Of a stretch of DNA of 64,000 nucleotides, positions 50,790 to 57,949 are shown piece by piece. How positions within the stretch are numbered: the first letter of the stretch is position 1; the number at the start of each line of letters is the position of its first letter. The notes under the pieces are model-generated. The model was given only the letters and a program-made list of their open reading frames with translations, was not told the origin of the DNA and made no database searches. Both the position numbers and the translations under genes were made by a program. Origin of the DNA: Arthrobacter sp. B6 (GTDB lineage Bacteria; Actinomycetota; Actinomycetes; Actinomycetales; Micrococcaceae); contig NZ_KV467168.1 of NCBI RefSeq assembly GCF_001663775.1, positions 160,410 to 224,409 of the forward strand, written 5' to 3'.

Positions 50790-51948
50790 CGAGTTCGACG
50801 CCGAGATCCCTCGCGATGTGAATCTCCCCGTCGAGCAGGCACGTTACAGAAGGCAGATCGGTCGCTGGGAAGTCGAGCCAACCCACGCGCGTAGTAAGGC
50901 GCGATCCCTCCAGCCGTGCTTCCAGCGCATCGCGAAGCCGGACCACAGACGCGGGGCTTAGGCCGTCGACCGCCGCGAGCTGGGCCAGCGGTCCCAGCGG
51001 TGCCGGGCGGCCCTGTGCTCGCCGGGCGCGGTGAAACAAAGAACTCGTTTCAGCCGCAGCGACGGCTGCGACGAGCCGTTCACGGACGACGTCGATTTCC
51101 CCGTTTGGTCCGTCGACGCCCAAGGGCAATGTCCGGCGCATCTCGGGATCGTCGGACAGCGCTGCCAGCGCGGCCTGGGCGAGCTGTTCTGCCAATGCAT
51201 AGCGGGTCCAACTGTGGATTCCCAGCGTGAGGTGGATGGAGACCTCGCCCTGCGCCTGCGCGGCATGCAACCAGCCACGCGGCAGGTAAAGGACATCCCC
51301 TGGCTCAAGCACCGTGTTGATATAGGCCTCGCCTTTCGCGGCCTCGGCCACGGTGGAGCGGCGATCGGTCCAGGGTTGATCACGCAACGGGTCCGTGTGA
51401 ACCGGCTCATGGATGATCCAGCGCTTTGTCCCCCCGATCTGCAGGACGAAGACGTCGTGCACGTCGTAGTGATCGTCGAACCCACGGTTCTGAGGCGGCG
51501 TGATGTAGGCATTGGCCTGCACCGGATGTCCGAGCTCGGTGCTTAGCCTGCTGCTGAAGTCCGCGACCGGCTCCCAGGTGCGGTGCAGAGCCTGCAGCAC
51601 GAGCGTGGCACCGTCCGCGAATTTGCGCCAGAGCGCTGTGTCGTCGAGCTGGTCAGAGATGGTGGCGCCGACGCCGGCTGGTGAGGTGAATGACGAGTCG
51701 GGAAATGTTGTGCCGCCCTTGGCAACGCGGAGAAAAGGTGTACGCAGTCCCCGGCGCGAGATCAATTCGTCGACGGCCTCGGCAGAGAACAGATCGGAGA
51801 AGTCGCTTGCGCCACGCGTGAGCAGGGCCGTGCGCCCCCAGACGTCGTCGGCGAACCTCTCACGGCCAATCTCAATCAGGCGTGTCTCCAGGACCCCGCC
51901 GCTTTCCAAGGCGTCGGGGTCCTGAAAGTGAGTGCGGGTTGTTCTCAA
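50743..51948 (-). CDS. JmjC/cupin_4 family Fe(II)/2-oxoglutarate oxygenase
   Basis: 401 residues. The facial triad is intact: HxD in DDHYDVHDVFVLQIGG (H160, D162) and the distal histidine in YLPRGWLHAA (H228), with K175 in the strand between. The fold continues with a dimerisation/winged region as in ribosomal oxygenases (YcfD/RoxA), which hydroxylate Arg or His of ribosomal proteins. Here the TTG start lies 3 bp after the stop of an Asp-rich repeat gene, and the next gene is ferredoxin-like. The simplest inference is that it hydroxylates the repeat peptide, but a ribosomal target is the alternative. AlkB- or phytanoyl-type motifs are absent. Confidence 0.82.
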   Translation of the reverse strand: MRTTRTHFQDPDALESGGVLETRLIEIGRERFADDVWGRTALLTRGASDFSDLFSAEAVDELISRRGLRTPFLRVAKGGTTFPDSSFTSPAGVGATISDQLDDTALWRKFADGATLVLQALHRTWEPVADFSSRLSTELGHPVQANAYITPPQNRGFDDHYDVHDVFVLQIGGTKRWIIHEPVHTDPLRDQPWTDRRSTVAEAAKGEAYINTVLEPGDVLYLPRGWLHAAQAQGEVSIHLTLGIHSWTRYALAEQLAQAALAALSDDPEMRRTLPLGVDGPNGEIDVVRERLVAAVAAAETSSLFHRARRAQGRPAPLGPLAQLAAVDGLSPASVVRLRDALEARLEGSRLTTRVGWLDFPATDLPSVTCLLDGEIHIARDLGVELVERLLRAGVLVPVEQ

Positions 51949-51951
51949 AAT

Positions 51952-52287
51952 TTAGATGCCCCGTTCTGCGGCTCCCCCATCGGCTCCACCATCGGCACCA
52001 CCGTCGGCACCGCTGTCAGCTCCTCCGTCGGCACCGCTGTCAGCTCCGCCATCGGCTCCTCCGTCGGCACCGCTGTCAGCTCCGCCATCGGCTCCTCCGT
52101 CGGCACCGCTGTCAGCTCCTCCGTCGGCACCGCTGTCAGCTCCGCCATCGGCACCGCTGTCAGCTCCACCGTCGGCACCGCTGTCAGCTCCACCGTCGGC
52201 ACCCCCATCATGCATGCCTGGGACACCGGCCGCGCCACCGTCCGCGGGGCCTTCCTGCTGGCTTGGATCCTGCTCTGGACTGGTCAT
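51952..52287 (-). CDS. Acidic GAD(G/S)-repeat peptide, putative substrate of the adjacent JmjC oxygenase
   Basis: 111 residues starting at an ATG with GGGAGGA 4 nt upstream. A 28-residue leader-like part (MTSPEQDPSQQEGPADGG and on to GMHDG) is followed by 19 tetrapeptides GADG or GADS (residues 29-104) and a short tail GAAERGI. Every fourth residue is Asp; there is no Cys or Lys and only one Arg. No signal peptide or membrane segment is seen. All six frames are open over the repeat, but only this one has a strong ribosome binding site and a stop 3 bp before the oxygenase start. It could be a modified peptide precursor or a calcium-binding repeat protein. No family was recognised. Confidence 0.6.
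   Translation of the reverse strand: MTSPEQDPSQQEGPADGGAAGVPGMHDGGADGGADSGADGGADSGADGGADSGADGGADSGADGGADGGADSGADGGADGGADSGADGGADSGADGGADGGADGGAAERGI
51976..52203. repeat. 19 tandem 12-bp units encoding GAD(G/S)
   Basis: Imperfect 12-bp units, many arranged as 24-bp pairs, on the plus strand of the type GTCGGCACCGCT + GTCAGCTCC. Synonymous variation between units shows they are not freshly slipped copies throughout, although some neighbouring units are identical. No spacers are present, so it is not a CRISPR array. Confidence 0.9.
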
Positions 52288-52337
52288 GCTTCCTCCCGAG
52301 AATCGAATCGCTAGGATCAGCTCCGTTACTGGCACCT

Positions 52338-52357
52338 GATCGCCCAACCGGGCGATC
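52338..52357. promoter_or_regulatory. Hairpin upstream of the repeat-peptide gene
   Basis: GATCGCCC and GGGCGATC around a 4-nt loop, 50 bp upstream of the peptide start. It may be an operator or a 5' leader structure. No clear promoter boxes were defined. Confidence 0.35.
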
Positions 52358-52779
52358 CTTCATCGGCACCGCCCGTGATCACCCTAACGGCACGGGCCAG
52401 CCCTGGGAACACCCCTTCTACAACTCACGCAGATTCAGAATTGGGACAGTCCACCCCCTTTGGCGTGCCTAACTGGCTGCCGCCGCTCCCCTAGACCGCA
52501 GGAACAGTCAGCCCAGGAAGATCCTGAAGATAATCATGCTGCGAAAGAATCCAGAACCATGAATAAGTGTTGGACACCCACGGACAACCACAACAAACCG
52601 AGGGAGGAACGCATATAAGCCCAGTCCGCAGCAGGCGGAAGGCCACTAGCCACAGACTTGAACCCGCCGCCCACACACCCACAAAGGCCATCGCGGGAGC
52701 CAGTCCACAGCCCCCGCGCACTGGCGTCGGTGACGCCACAAGCCTTGTAGACACTTTAAAGCAAAGACCTTCTGACAAA

Positions 52780-52812
52780 GGGGATCTACTGTGCCCGAGG
52801 TGGGACTCAAAC
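52780..52812. repeat. tRNA 3'-end-like direct repeat, left copy
   Basis: Read on the minus strand it is GTTTGAGTCCCACCTCGGGC plus the following bases, the T-arm and acceptor end of a tRNA. 29 of 33 bases match 62715-62747 in the same orientation. The rest of a tRNA is absent on both sides. It is a possible attachment-site remnant bounding the 10-kb apionate locus. The surrounding gene-free stretch 52358-53125 otherwise holds only the hairpin at 52900. Confidence 0.6.
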
Positions 52813-52899
52813 CGCATTCCATCCCCTGCAAAAACTGGGACTCCAGAAAACATGCGGCATCCGAGGCAGTTCGAGGGCTGTCCGACCCGGCACGAGGCC

Positions 52900-52926
52900 A
52901 AGAGTGTGGACTATGTACACACTCTT
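52900..52926. terminator. Terminator-like hairpin
   Basis: AAGAGTGTG and CACACTCTT form a perfect 9-bp stem with a 9-nt loop followed by TATT, so it looks like an intrinsic terminator on the plus strand. No intact gene ends just upstream, so it may be a leftover. Confidence 0.5.
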
Positions 52927-53125
52927 TATTGCCCCCTTGAGCAGCTCCGAGCTGCAGGCCAACGCATGGCTTAGGTTTGACGAGGTGCGTCCCAAAGGCC
53001 CCAGCGCTGTCCCCTAGAGTGACGTCGCCGGCTGCCACGCCGACGAGTTTGAAGGCCTCGTCAGTACCCATCACATACGGGCGTGCGTCACCCCTGGGCG
53101 TTTATGTGAGTCCGAGTAACCGGGA

Positions 53126-53430
53126 CTACAGCGCTGCCAGGCCGCCGTCCACGGTGAAAACCGCGCCGGCGCGTAGGCCGAGTCGTCGCTGGCGAGGAAG
53201 ACCATGATGCCCTCCACGTCGGCGGCTGTCCCGGGACGGAGCATCGTGGAATTCACCAGGCCAGCACGGATGACGGGGTCGTCGCCAATGGCCTGCCCGG
53301 CAACCTCGGCGTAGGCAGCAGCCACACTCGCTTCGTCCGAGATGTCCATCAGCAGGGCGTGCGCGGCGGCAGCGCCGGTGGCCGCGTCTCCTTTCACATA
53401 GGTGGCCCCGCCGGCTGAAGGGCGCAGCAA
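53126..53430 (-). pseudogene. Remnant of a short-chain dehydrogenase
   Basis: The pieces HALLMDISDEASVAAAYAEV, then LRPGTAADVEGIMVFLASDD and, in another frame, AGAVFTVDGGLAAL with stop at 53126 are parts of a typical SDR. The whole catalytic middle (Ser-Tyr-Lys) is deleted and a frameshift splits the end. It lies directly behind apnL. Confidence 0.8.
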
Positions 53431-53446
53431 AACGAGACGGGGTGGT

Positions 53447-55351
53447 TCAGTTCGGTGCCGGAAACTTGATGTCCGGGAAACGCACGACGCCGGCGGACCA
53501 GGGTCCGAGCGCCAGCCGCCCCACTGCGGGGTCGCCGTCGTCATTGGCACTGAAGCCGATGGCAGCGGAGGTCTCCTGCCCGAAAGCGGCCCACGTGGCG
53601 CCGCCAGCGCCCACGCCGTCCGGAAGCCGGACGTCCACGGCGATGGCCGAGCCGGAGAGATTGCCGGCGAAAACGACAATGCCAGCCGGCGCCTGCACAG
53701 GGTAGAGCGCCACCGGCCGCGCATGGGCGTGGACCGACAACACCACAGAGTCCCGCAGCCCGGCGAGCTCCTTCAGTAGTTCACCGGCCGGATTCAGCTG
53801 GCCATCGGCGCCGCAAATGCCCGTTGGGCCGGATGCCTCGAAGTAGCTGACGGACGCTACCCCGTCCATGGTCAGCGCATTGAGACTCGCCAGCGTCCAC
53901 GCGGCGGTGAACGGCTCGCCCTGGAGTTCATCAGCTTCGGCCTGGGTGCCGGCGCTGGACGTGGCCACGGCGTTGAACCGCGGCAGCAGCGTCACAGGAC
54001 CAACGTGGACGGGTCGTCCGCCGCCCAGGCGCAGCGCGTTCCGGGCCACGAGCCGCTGCATTGGCACGCTGTCGATGATGTGCGCGGGGCTTGTACTGTG
54101 CATCTGGGGCGTGATGCTGAACGTGAGGGCGTCGGAGTCCGACGGCGTGCGGCCGATCTCCCGGTTCAGTTCCGTAAAATGCGCCCGGGTTCCGGCCAGG
54201 AGGCTTCCGCTAAACCCGGCGGCACGCGCCGATTCCTTGAGCTCCGGCCATGTGTCCGGCTCAGTGACGTGGCTGGCAGGATGGAACACCGCGAGTCGCT
54301 TGGCTTGCGGCAAATAAGCTGCGAGGTCTGCGACCGCGCCAACCGGGTCCATGGTCACTGCCCGGATGTCCAGCCCGGCTCCGTGGGTGGAGGCGGCGGC
54401 CGCCGCGGCCTCCAGCTGGCCTGCCCAGTGCGATCGGGCAGCCTCGCCCTGTCCTTCGACAAGTTCAACCACAACGGCGTCGAGCCCGGGGATCGCAGGC
54501 AACAACCCAGGCTGCGACCCGGCCCCCACAGCCAATGCCGGAACCCGCCCGGCTTCACCGCCAATCCGCGCCGAAACCACCGCGGGCACACTGGAAGCCT
54601 CCACGCGGGCAGCCACGGCAGCCGCTTCCACAGCCTGCGGCTCCAGCGTGGCGGCTTCCACGAGAACGGACTGCCGCACAGAGTCCCCGGCAGCCACGTC
54701 CACCGGGAACGGCAGCGACAGCGGCGTGCTGTACGTCTTGAAGGACGCATCCGTCCAGTTCCGCTGGTCCTCCGTCTCAAAGACGTCACCGGTGAACGAA
54801 AGACGGAAAGCGGTACCGGCGTCCGCCCACTCAAGTGCCGCGATGTCCGTAAAGGGCTGGTGCGGGCTGATGCCGTAAGGGAACTGCGCGGCTGTGCTGC
54901 CGCCGTCGGGGTGTTCCACCGTGATTTCCCGGCCGGCCTCAGCCGGAGGGTGGAGTACCACCAATCCAATCCGGTTTCTGCGGAAAGCGTGGGCCGCAGT
55001 GCCTTCGAAGGCAATCTCCACCGCGGCGGAGGTAAAGGTTGCCGTCAGTACGCCGTAATACTCCACGCCGTACCCGGCAAACGCCACGGTCCAGCGTGCC
55101 TGCAGGCCGGCGTCGTCCCGCTTGATCTCGACGTTTCGAACCGAGGCCTCCGGAGTCCGCCAATCGTGGTCACGGACTACGGCTTTGACAGCCCGCAGGA
55201 CCTCCCTGCCCGCATAGCTGACGTGTGCGAGTTCGTCGCCCACAAGCCGGGCAGTCCACGGTCCAGCGGAGAGGACCCGGAGCGGAGGTGCAAGGCGGGC
55301 CTGGAGGGAAGGGGACTGTTCCGGCTTACCGGTCAGGGGCTGGGAAGACAC
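53447..55351 (-). CDS. apnL: Probable D-apionolactonase (ApnL-like)
   Basis: About 634 residues from a GTG at 55351 (AGAGAG upstream). The open frame to 55486 runs through the operator and promoter and is not coding. The protein has a beta-rich N-terminal third (GREVLRAVKAVVRDHDWRTP), a central alpha/beta part with many Ala, and a C-terminal barrel-like part with FSITPQMHS, SLNALTMDGVASVSYFEASGPTG and NPAGELLKEL. I place it as the lactonase of D-apiose/D-apionate pathways mainly because of its neighbours apnO, oiaC and lerK; similarity to that large unassigned family is from memory. It would open D-apionolactone to D-apionate. It has its own promoter under the shared operator. Confidence 0.6.
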   Translation of the reverse strand: MSSQPLTGKPEQSPSLQARLAPPLRVLSAGPWTARLVGDELAHVSYAGREVLRAVKAVVRDHDWRTPEASVRNVEIKRDDAGLQARWTVAFAGYGVEYYGVLTATFTSAAVEIAFEGTAAHAFRRNRIGLVVLHPPAEAGREITVEHPDGGSTAAQFPYGISPHQPFTDIAALEWADAGTAFRLSFTGDVFETEDQRNWTDASFKTYSTPLSLPFPVDVAAGDSVRQSVLVEAATLEPQAVEAAAVAARVEASSVPAVVSARIGGEAGRVPALAVGAGSQPGLLPAIPGLDAVVVELVEGQGEAARSHWAGQLEAAAAAASTHGAGLDIRAVTMDPVGAVADLAAYLPQAKRLAVFHPASHVTEPDTWPELKESARAAGFSGSLLAGTRAHFTELNREIGRTPSDSDALTFSITPQMHSTSPAHIIDSVPMQRLVARNALRLGGGRPVHVGPVTLLPRFNAVATSSAGTQAEADELQGEPFTAAWTLASLNALTMDGVASVSYFEASGPTGICGADGQLNPAGELLKELAGLRDSVVLSVHAHARPVALYPVQAPAGIVVFAGNLSGSAIAVDVRLPDGVGAGGATWAAFGQETSAAIGFSANDDGDPAVGRLALGPWSAGVVRFPDIKFPAPN

Positions 55352-55444
55352 ATCACTGCTCTCTGCCTGCCCGGGCTCTATGGCCCGGATGGCCGGCGTC
55401 GCTAAAGCAAACTCAAAGAGGACCTGTGAGGCAGGCCATACCTG

Positions 55445-55483
55445 ATTATGGAATTGCTGCGCATAACAAGTCAACCGGTTGAC
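55445..55483 (-). promoter_or_regulatory. apnL promoter with GTCAACCGGTTGAC operator
   Basis: The 14-bp perfect palindrome (55470-55483) overlaps a -35 box TTGACT (55469-55474); CATAAT (55445-55450) follows after 18 bp on the minus strand. The same palindrome followed by CAAT recurs at 56335-56348. Repression by the adjacent GntR protein is the expected mechanism. Confidence 0.8.
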
Positions 55484-55528
55484 CAATGATTGGTCGAGAC
55501 AGTTCCCCGAAGGAGTTAGCCCCGAAAG

Positions 55529-56311
55529 TTACTGCGAGGCATCGAATCCGGCGAGCAGCCGCCTGGACGCGGTCATCATGTGCGAGCGCATGGTTCTGGT
55601 GACGGCCTCAGCGTCACGCGCCTCCAGGGCGCTGAATATTTCAGTGTGCTCTTTCAATGCGGCCGCCGCATGGCCCTCGTCGGTCAGGGCGCGGTCCACC
55701 CAGATCCGGAGCAGGGACCGGATGCTCTGCAGCAGTTCCTGCAGGACCTGGTTTCCGGAGCCTTCGGCGATTTCGCGGTGGAATGCGGCATCGGCCTCCA
55801 CGAAGGCAGCCAGGTCGTTGAGGGTCTCGGCCATGGTGGCCAGGTTGTCCCGCATGCGGTCCAGCGCCTCATCGGTGATCCGGCCGGCCGCAAGTTGCGC
55901 GGCCTGCACCTCCAGGCCGCTCCGCAGTTCCACCAGTTCGCGGGTCCGGGGTGCGCCCAGCATCATTCCCCAGCTCAGTGTGCGGGGCAGGAGTTCGGAG
56001 ATGCCGTCCCGGAGGTAAGTGCCCGAACCGGGGCGGACAATCACAATTCCCAGGATCTCCAGCGCGGCGAGTGCCTCCCGCACGGCAGAACGGCCAACAC
56101 CCAGGGATGCGGCCAGCTGACGCTCCGCCGGAAGCCGGGTGCCGACGGCGATATCACCGCTGGTGAAGTAGGCCAGCAGGCGCTCGGCGACTTCGGAGAC
56201 AACGGAGCCTTGGCCCACGGAACCGAGTGCTGCGCTGATCTTGGCCGTCGACGCGGCGGAGTTTATGGACACATTCCAAGCGTAGCAACCGGGCCCGCTG
56301 CCAGCAGCCAT
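55529..56311 (-). CDS. GntR/FadR-type regulator of the apionate genes
   Basis: Up to 260 residues. The winged helix is clear (LAYFTSGDIAVGTRLPAERQLAASLGVGRSAVREALAALEILGIV is the region, about residues 45-95), followed by an FCD domain with metal-type residues (DAAFHREIAEGSGNQVLQ). The start at 56311 is ATG; a GTG at 56272 would give a more usual N-terminus, and neither has a strong ribosome binding site. It lies between apnL and the transporter, and the 14-bp palindrome at both flanking promoters is the natural candidate for its binding site. The ligand is probably apionate or a downstream intermediate. Confidence 0.85.
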   Translation of the reverse strand: MAAGSGPGCYAWNVSINSAASTAKISAALGSVGQGSVVSEVAERLLAYFTSGDIAVGTRLPAERQLAASLGVGRSAVREALAALEILGIVIVRPGSGTYLRDGISELLPRTLSWGMMLGAPRTRELVELRSGLEVQAAQLAAGRITDEALDRMRDNLATMAETLNDLAAFVEADAAFHREIAEGSGNQVLQELLQSIRSLLRIWVDRALTDEGHAAAALKEHTEIFSALEARDAEAVTRTMRSHMMTASRRLLAGFDASQ

Positions 56312-56334
56312 GGCGAACTCGCGAAAAGGAACAC

Positions 56335-56372
56335 GTCAACCGGTTGACCAATTTACATTTCCCTCGTATCGT
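56335..56372 (+). promoter_or_regulatory. Transporter operon promoter with GTCAACCGGTTGAC operator
   Basis: Palindrome at 56335-56348 overlapping a -35 box TTGACC (56344-56349), then 17 bp and TATCGT (56367-56372). The architecture mirrors the apnL promoter, so both transcripts should respond together. Confidence 0.8.
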
Positions 56373-56485
56373 GGAGGTCACATGCTTTAGCCGCCGGATG
56401 ATCCCCCATGCTTTCCGGCGAGCTAACCGACCCCCCAGCCTCCAGTGACGGACGCAGCCGGGAACATCAACATCTAGGAGTCAAC

Positions 56486-57850
56486 GTGGACACCACACAA
56501 TCGGTGGTCGAAAAATCCGCAATCAGGAAAGTGGCGATCCGGCTTGTGCCGTTCGTCGCCCTGATGTTCTTCATCAATTACTTGGACCGCACGGCCATCT
56601 CGTTCGCTGGCCCCAACGGCATGAACACGGATCTCGCCCTCTCGGCAGCCCAGTTTGGCTTCGCTTCAGGCGTCTTCTTCATCGGCTACATCCTGCTGGA
56701 AGTTCCCAGCAACCTGGCCCTGCACAAGTTCGGTGCCCGCCGCTGGCTAGCCCGCATCATGGTCAGTTGGGGCATCGTCTCCCTCCTGTTCACCTGGGTC
56801 GGCAACGTGGAGCAGCTTTACGTCCTGCGCTTCATCCTTGGCGTGGCCGAGGCCGGCTTCTTCCCCGGTGCCATCCTCTTCCTGAGCCTCTGGGTCCCGT
56901 CCCGGCACCGCAGCAAGATCCTCGCGCTGTTCTACCTTGCCCAGCCGCTGACCACCGTGATCGGTGCCCCTCTGGCCGGCCTCCTCATCCAGCAGCACGG
57001 ACTCTTCGGACTTGAGGGCTGGCGCGTCATGTTCTTCGGCGTGGCCATCCCCGCCATCATCGTCGGCATCATCGCCTGGTTCTACCTGGCTGATTCCCCC
57101 GCCAAGGCCAAATGGCTGACGCAGGAAGAGAAGACCTGGCTGACCGGCGCCCTGGAGACGGAAAAGAAGGAAACCGCGGCCAGCAACAAGCACGTCAGCG
57201 TCCGCACCGTGTTCGGCAACGGCCGCGTCTGGATGCTCTCGGCCATCTACTTCGGCTTCATCTACGGCCTCTACGCCCTCGGTTTCTTCCTGCCCACCAT
57301 CATCGCGGGCTTCGAAGGCATCTACGGCACCAAGTTCGATGTCCTTCAGAAGGGCCTGATCACCGCGATCCCGTACCTGCCGGCGGCCTTCGCCCTGTAC
57401 TTCTGGTCCAAGGACGCCACCAAGCGCGGCGTCAAAACCTGGCACATCGCACTCCCGGCCCTCATCGGCGGCCTGAGTATCCCGCTGGCACTGTTCGCCG
57501 GCTCCCCGGCGGCCACCATCGCCGTCATCACCATCACGGCTATGTCCATCTTCGCGGCCCTGCCCAACTTCTGGACGGTACCCACCCAGTTCCTGACCGG
57601 CGCAGCAGCCGCCGCAGGCATCGCCCTGATCAACACGATTGGCAACCTGGCAGGCTTCAGTGCCGGCTACATCACCGGCTGGCTCAAAGACCTGACAGGT
57701 GACTACACGGTACCGATGTTCGTGGTGGGCGGCTTCATGCTCCTTTCCTCGGTCCTCATGGTGGCGCTGAGCCGCGCCGGCAAGGTCAGCGAAGGCATCC
57801 CCGCCGAGGCCCTGGACCCGGCAGGAGCCGGACACCACGCCGAGCCGTAA
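56486..57850 (+). CDS. MFS transporter (anion:cation symporter family)
   Basis: 454 residues from a GTG with TAGGAG upstream; the longer frame from 56408 lacks support. Twelve helices are visible. ACS-family marks are FFINYLDRTAISFAGP in helix 1, FIGYILLEVPSNLALHKFGARRWLARIM between helices 2 and 3, and GVAEAGFFPGAILFLSLW. This family carries sugar acids, hexuronates, tartrate and similar organic anions with protons. With the neighbouring genes it most likely imports D-apionate or a related four- or five-carbon acid. A hairpin separates it from the kinase gene. Confidence 0.88.
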   Translation: MDTTQSVVEKSAIRKVAIRLVPFVALMFFINYLDRTAISFAGPNGMNTDLALSAAQFGFASGVFFIGYILLEVPSNLALHKFGARRWLARIMVSWGIVSLLFTWVGNVEQLYVLRFILGVAEAGFFPGAILFLSLWVPSRHRSKILALFYLAQPLTTVIGAPLAGLLIQQHGLFGLEGWRVMFFGVAIPAIIVGIIAWFYLADSPAKAKWLTQEEKTWLTGALETEKKETAASNKHVSVRTVFGNGRVWMLSAIYFGFIYGLYALGFFLPTIIAGFEGIYGTKFDVLQKGLITAIPYLPAAFALYFWSKDATKRGVKTWHIALPALIGGLSIPLALFAGSPAATIAVITITAMSIFAALPNFWTVPTQFLTGAAAAAGIALINTIGNLAGFSAGYITGWLKDLTGDYTVPMFVVGGFMLLSSVLMVALSRAGKVSEGIPAEALDPAGAGHHAEP

Positions 57851-57856
57851 CAACCC

Positions 57857-57887
57857 GGGGGCGTCCGCCCTACCCGCGGACGCCCCC
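57857..57887 (+). terminator. Strong intra-operon hairpin after the transporter gene
   Basis: GGGGGCGTCCGC and GCGGACGCCCCC form a perfect 12-bp stem with a 7-nt loop, 6 bp after the stop. A partial operator-like AACCGGT follows at about 57903. It may lower expression of the downstream enzymes or stabilise the transporter mRNA. Confidence 0.6.
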
Positions 57888-57949
57888 GCACCAATTCAAT
57901 TAACCGGTGGCCGGTCCATCGGAGCGAGCAATAACTCCAGGAGCTTTCC

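Noticed and set aside
50743..51948. Reading the JmjC gene as a housekeeping ribosomal oxygenase only
   Set aside because: Not excluded, but the 3-bp spacing to the repeat gene and overlap with a ferredoxin-like gene make a dedicated substrate more likely; kept as an alternative in the feature entry.
51976..52203. CRISPR-like repeat array
   Set aside because: Units are 12 bp, contiguous and coding, with no spacers and no cas genes nearby.
51928..52347. Long plus-strand and alternative minus-strand ORFs across the 12-bp repeats (Ser/Pro/Ala- or Val/Ser-rich)
   Set aside because: All six frames are open because of the repeat unit; only the minus frame starting at 52287 has a strong ribosome binding site and fits the operon.
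52567..52974. 135-codon ORF in the gap before the apionate locus
   Set aside because: It includes the translated tRNA-like repeat, has no ribosome binding site and no family similarity.
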